Translations under genes and position numbers: made by a program
The notes under the pieces: model-generated
The model's database searches: none
Seen by the model: the letters and a program-made list of their open reading frames with translations, nothing else
What the model was told of the DNA's origin: nothing
Shown: one piece after another, positions 63,798-64,000 of the stretch
Layout of the letters: every line of letters begins with the position of its first letter
Numbering within the stretch: the first letter of the stretch is position 1
From: Clitopilus passeckerianus
Taxonomy: Eukaryota > Basidiomycota > Agaricomycetes > Agaricales > Entolomataceae
Direction: 5' to 3'
NCBI GenBank assembly: GCA_944990035.1
Contig: CALYLX010000136.1
Location: 1,178,001-1,242,000 of the forward strand
DNA: 64,000 nucleotides

Positions 63798-64000
63798 ATT
63801 CTGCAAAGATAAAGCAGCCCCAGATTGGGACTGTGATGGAGCAGGGTCAGCAGAAGCAGACTGCCTGCGGTACTTGTTGCAAATCCACTCCACAGCAAAC
63901 TGGTGCTTCCAGAATGTGCAGATAGAGTCATTAGAACTATGGCTTCTGCCACAGTTCAGGCACCTGGGCTTATGAGGACATTTATCCACCTCAGGTGTAA
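63795..64000 (-). CDS. Family III ORF1, C-terminal end (partial)
   Basis: Enters from beyond the window. The visible part has a CX2CX3HX6C knuckle (CLNCGRSHSSNDSIC), FWKHQFAVEWICNKYRR and a Ser/Ala-rich tail ending at TAA 63797-63795. The knuckle and the FWK..F..WI segment are close to the end of family II ORF1 (CVNCGKHHSSDDRKC, FWKNRFNFKWI), closer than to family I. Confidence 0.8.
   Translation of the reverse strand, partial: TPEVDKCPHKPRCLNCGRSHSSNDSICTFWKHQFAVEWICNKYRRQSASADPAPSQSQSGAALSLQN

Larger units (their letters stand above)
59259..64000 (-). mobile_element. LINE family III, nearly full length, runs off the window
   Basis: Poly(T) at 59259, a 3' UTR with the core tail motif (plus strand 59282-59308), ORF2 on the minus strand, and the 3' end of ORF1 at the right edge. 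A 392-bp family I derivative (63097-63488) is inserted in ORF2. Confidence 0.9.

Noticed and set aside
1..64000. tRNA, rRNA or CRISPR features
   Set aside because: No cloverleaf, rRNA-like or regularly spaced short repeat was seen on either strand. The repeats present are dispersed element copies.

Overview
The 64 kb appear to be transposable-element sequence almost throughout. I found no host gene, rRNA, tRNA or CRISPR array. The element set points to a filamentous fungus, probably a basidiomycete: Tad-like LINEs with an APE-type endonuclease and RNase H, a Ty3/gypsy chromovirus with a self-priming signature, and Tc1 (DD34E) transposons with long inverted repeats. The species cannot be named from sequence alone.

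Layout. 1-7.1 kb holds Tc1 elements: a right-end remnant (1-135), copy A (249-1854), copy C (2052-5488) carrying nested copy B (2183-3799) with an intact transposase, a solo inverted repeat (6250-6463), and AT-rich DNA with no recognisable gene. 7.1-14.7 kb holds fragments of a LINE called family III here, Tc1 copy A2, and two LINE family I pieces in opposite orientation, one carrying Tc1 copy D with an intact transposase. 14.7-21.3 kb is a long minus-strand family I LINE cut by a 579-bp solo LTR, Tc1 copy E and a 485-bp solo LTR. 21.3-25 kb is a pile of LINE ends plus one copy of an ORF1-only element (family II). 25.5-32.7 kb is a complete 7.2-kb chromovirus with almost identical LTRs and a CCGAT target duplication, inserted in a family I ORF1. 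33.4-42.4 kb is a fold-back of two family I copies sharing the same ORF1-RT fusion. 43.3-49.6 kb carries the best-preserved family I LINE (open ORF1 piece and a full-length ORF2). 49.6-57.6 kb holds further family I copies, a complete family II insertion with a 15-bp target duplication, and a copia-like solo LTR. 57.6-64 kb holds Tc1 copy F and a nearly complete family III LINE running off the right edge.

How the parts work together. Family I encodes a zinc-knuckle Gag-like ORF1 and an EN-RT-RNaseH ORF2. Family II encodes only its own zinc-knuckle ORF1, yet it is a discrete transposed unit whose two ends resemble family I ends; its 3' hairpin differs from that of family I by a compensated base pair. 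It therefore looks like a HAL1-type parasite mobilised in trans. The chromovirus has a 12-nt primer site complementary to the predicted start of its own transcript, plus two extra small reading frames after pol, one with a membrane helix. The Tc1 copies share about 209-bp inverted repeats whose two ends carry mirrored motifs that change together between subfamilies.

Caveats. Many chromovirus frameshifts, and those of one fold-back arm, are single-base losses in homopolymers, so some breaks may be consensus errors. Several broken genes carry premature stops, and where a sister copy allows comparison most arise by C-to-T or G-to-A change.
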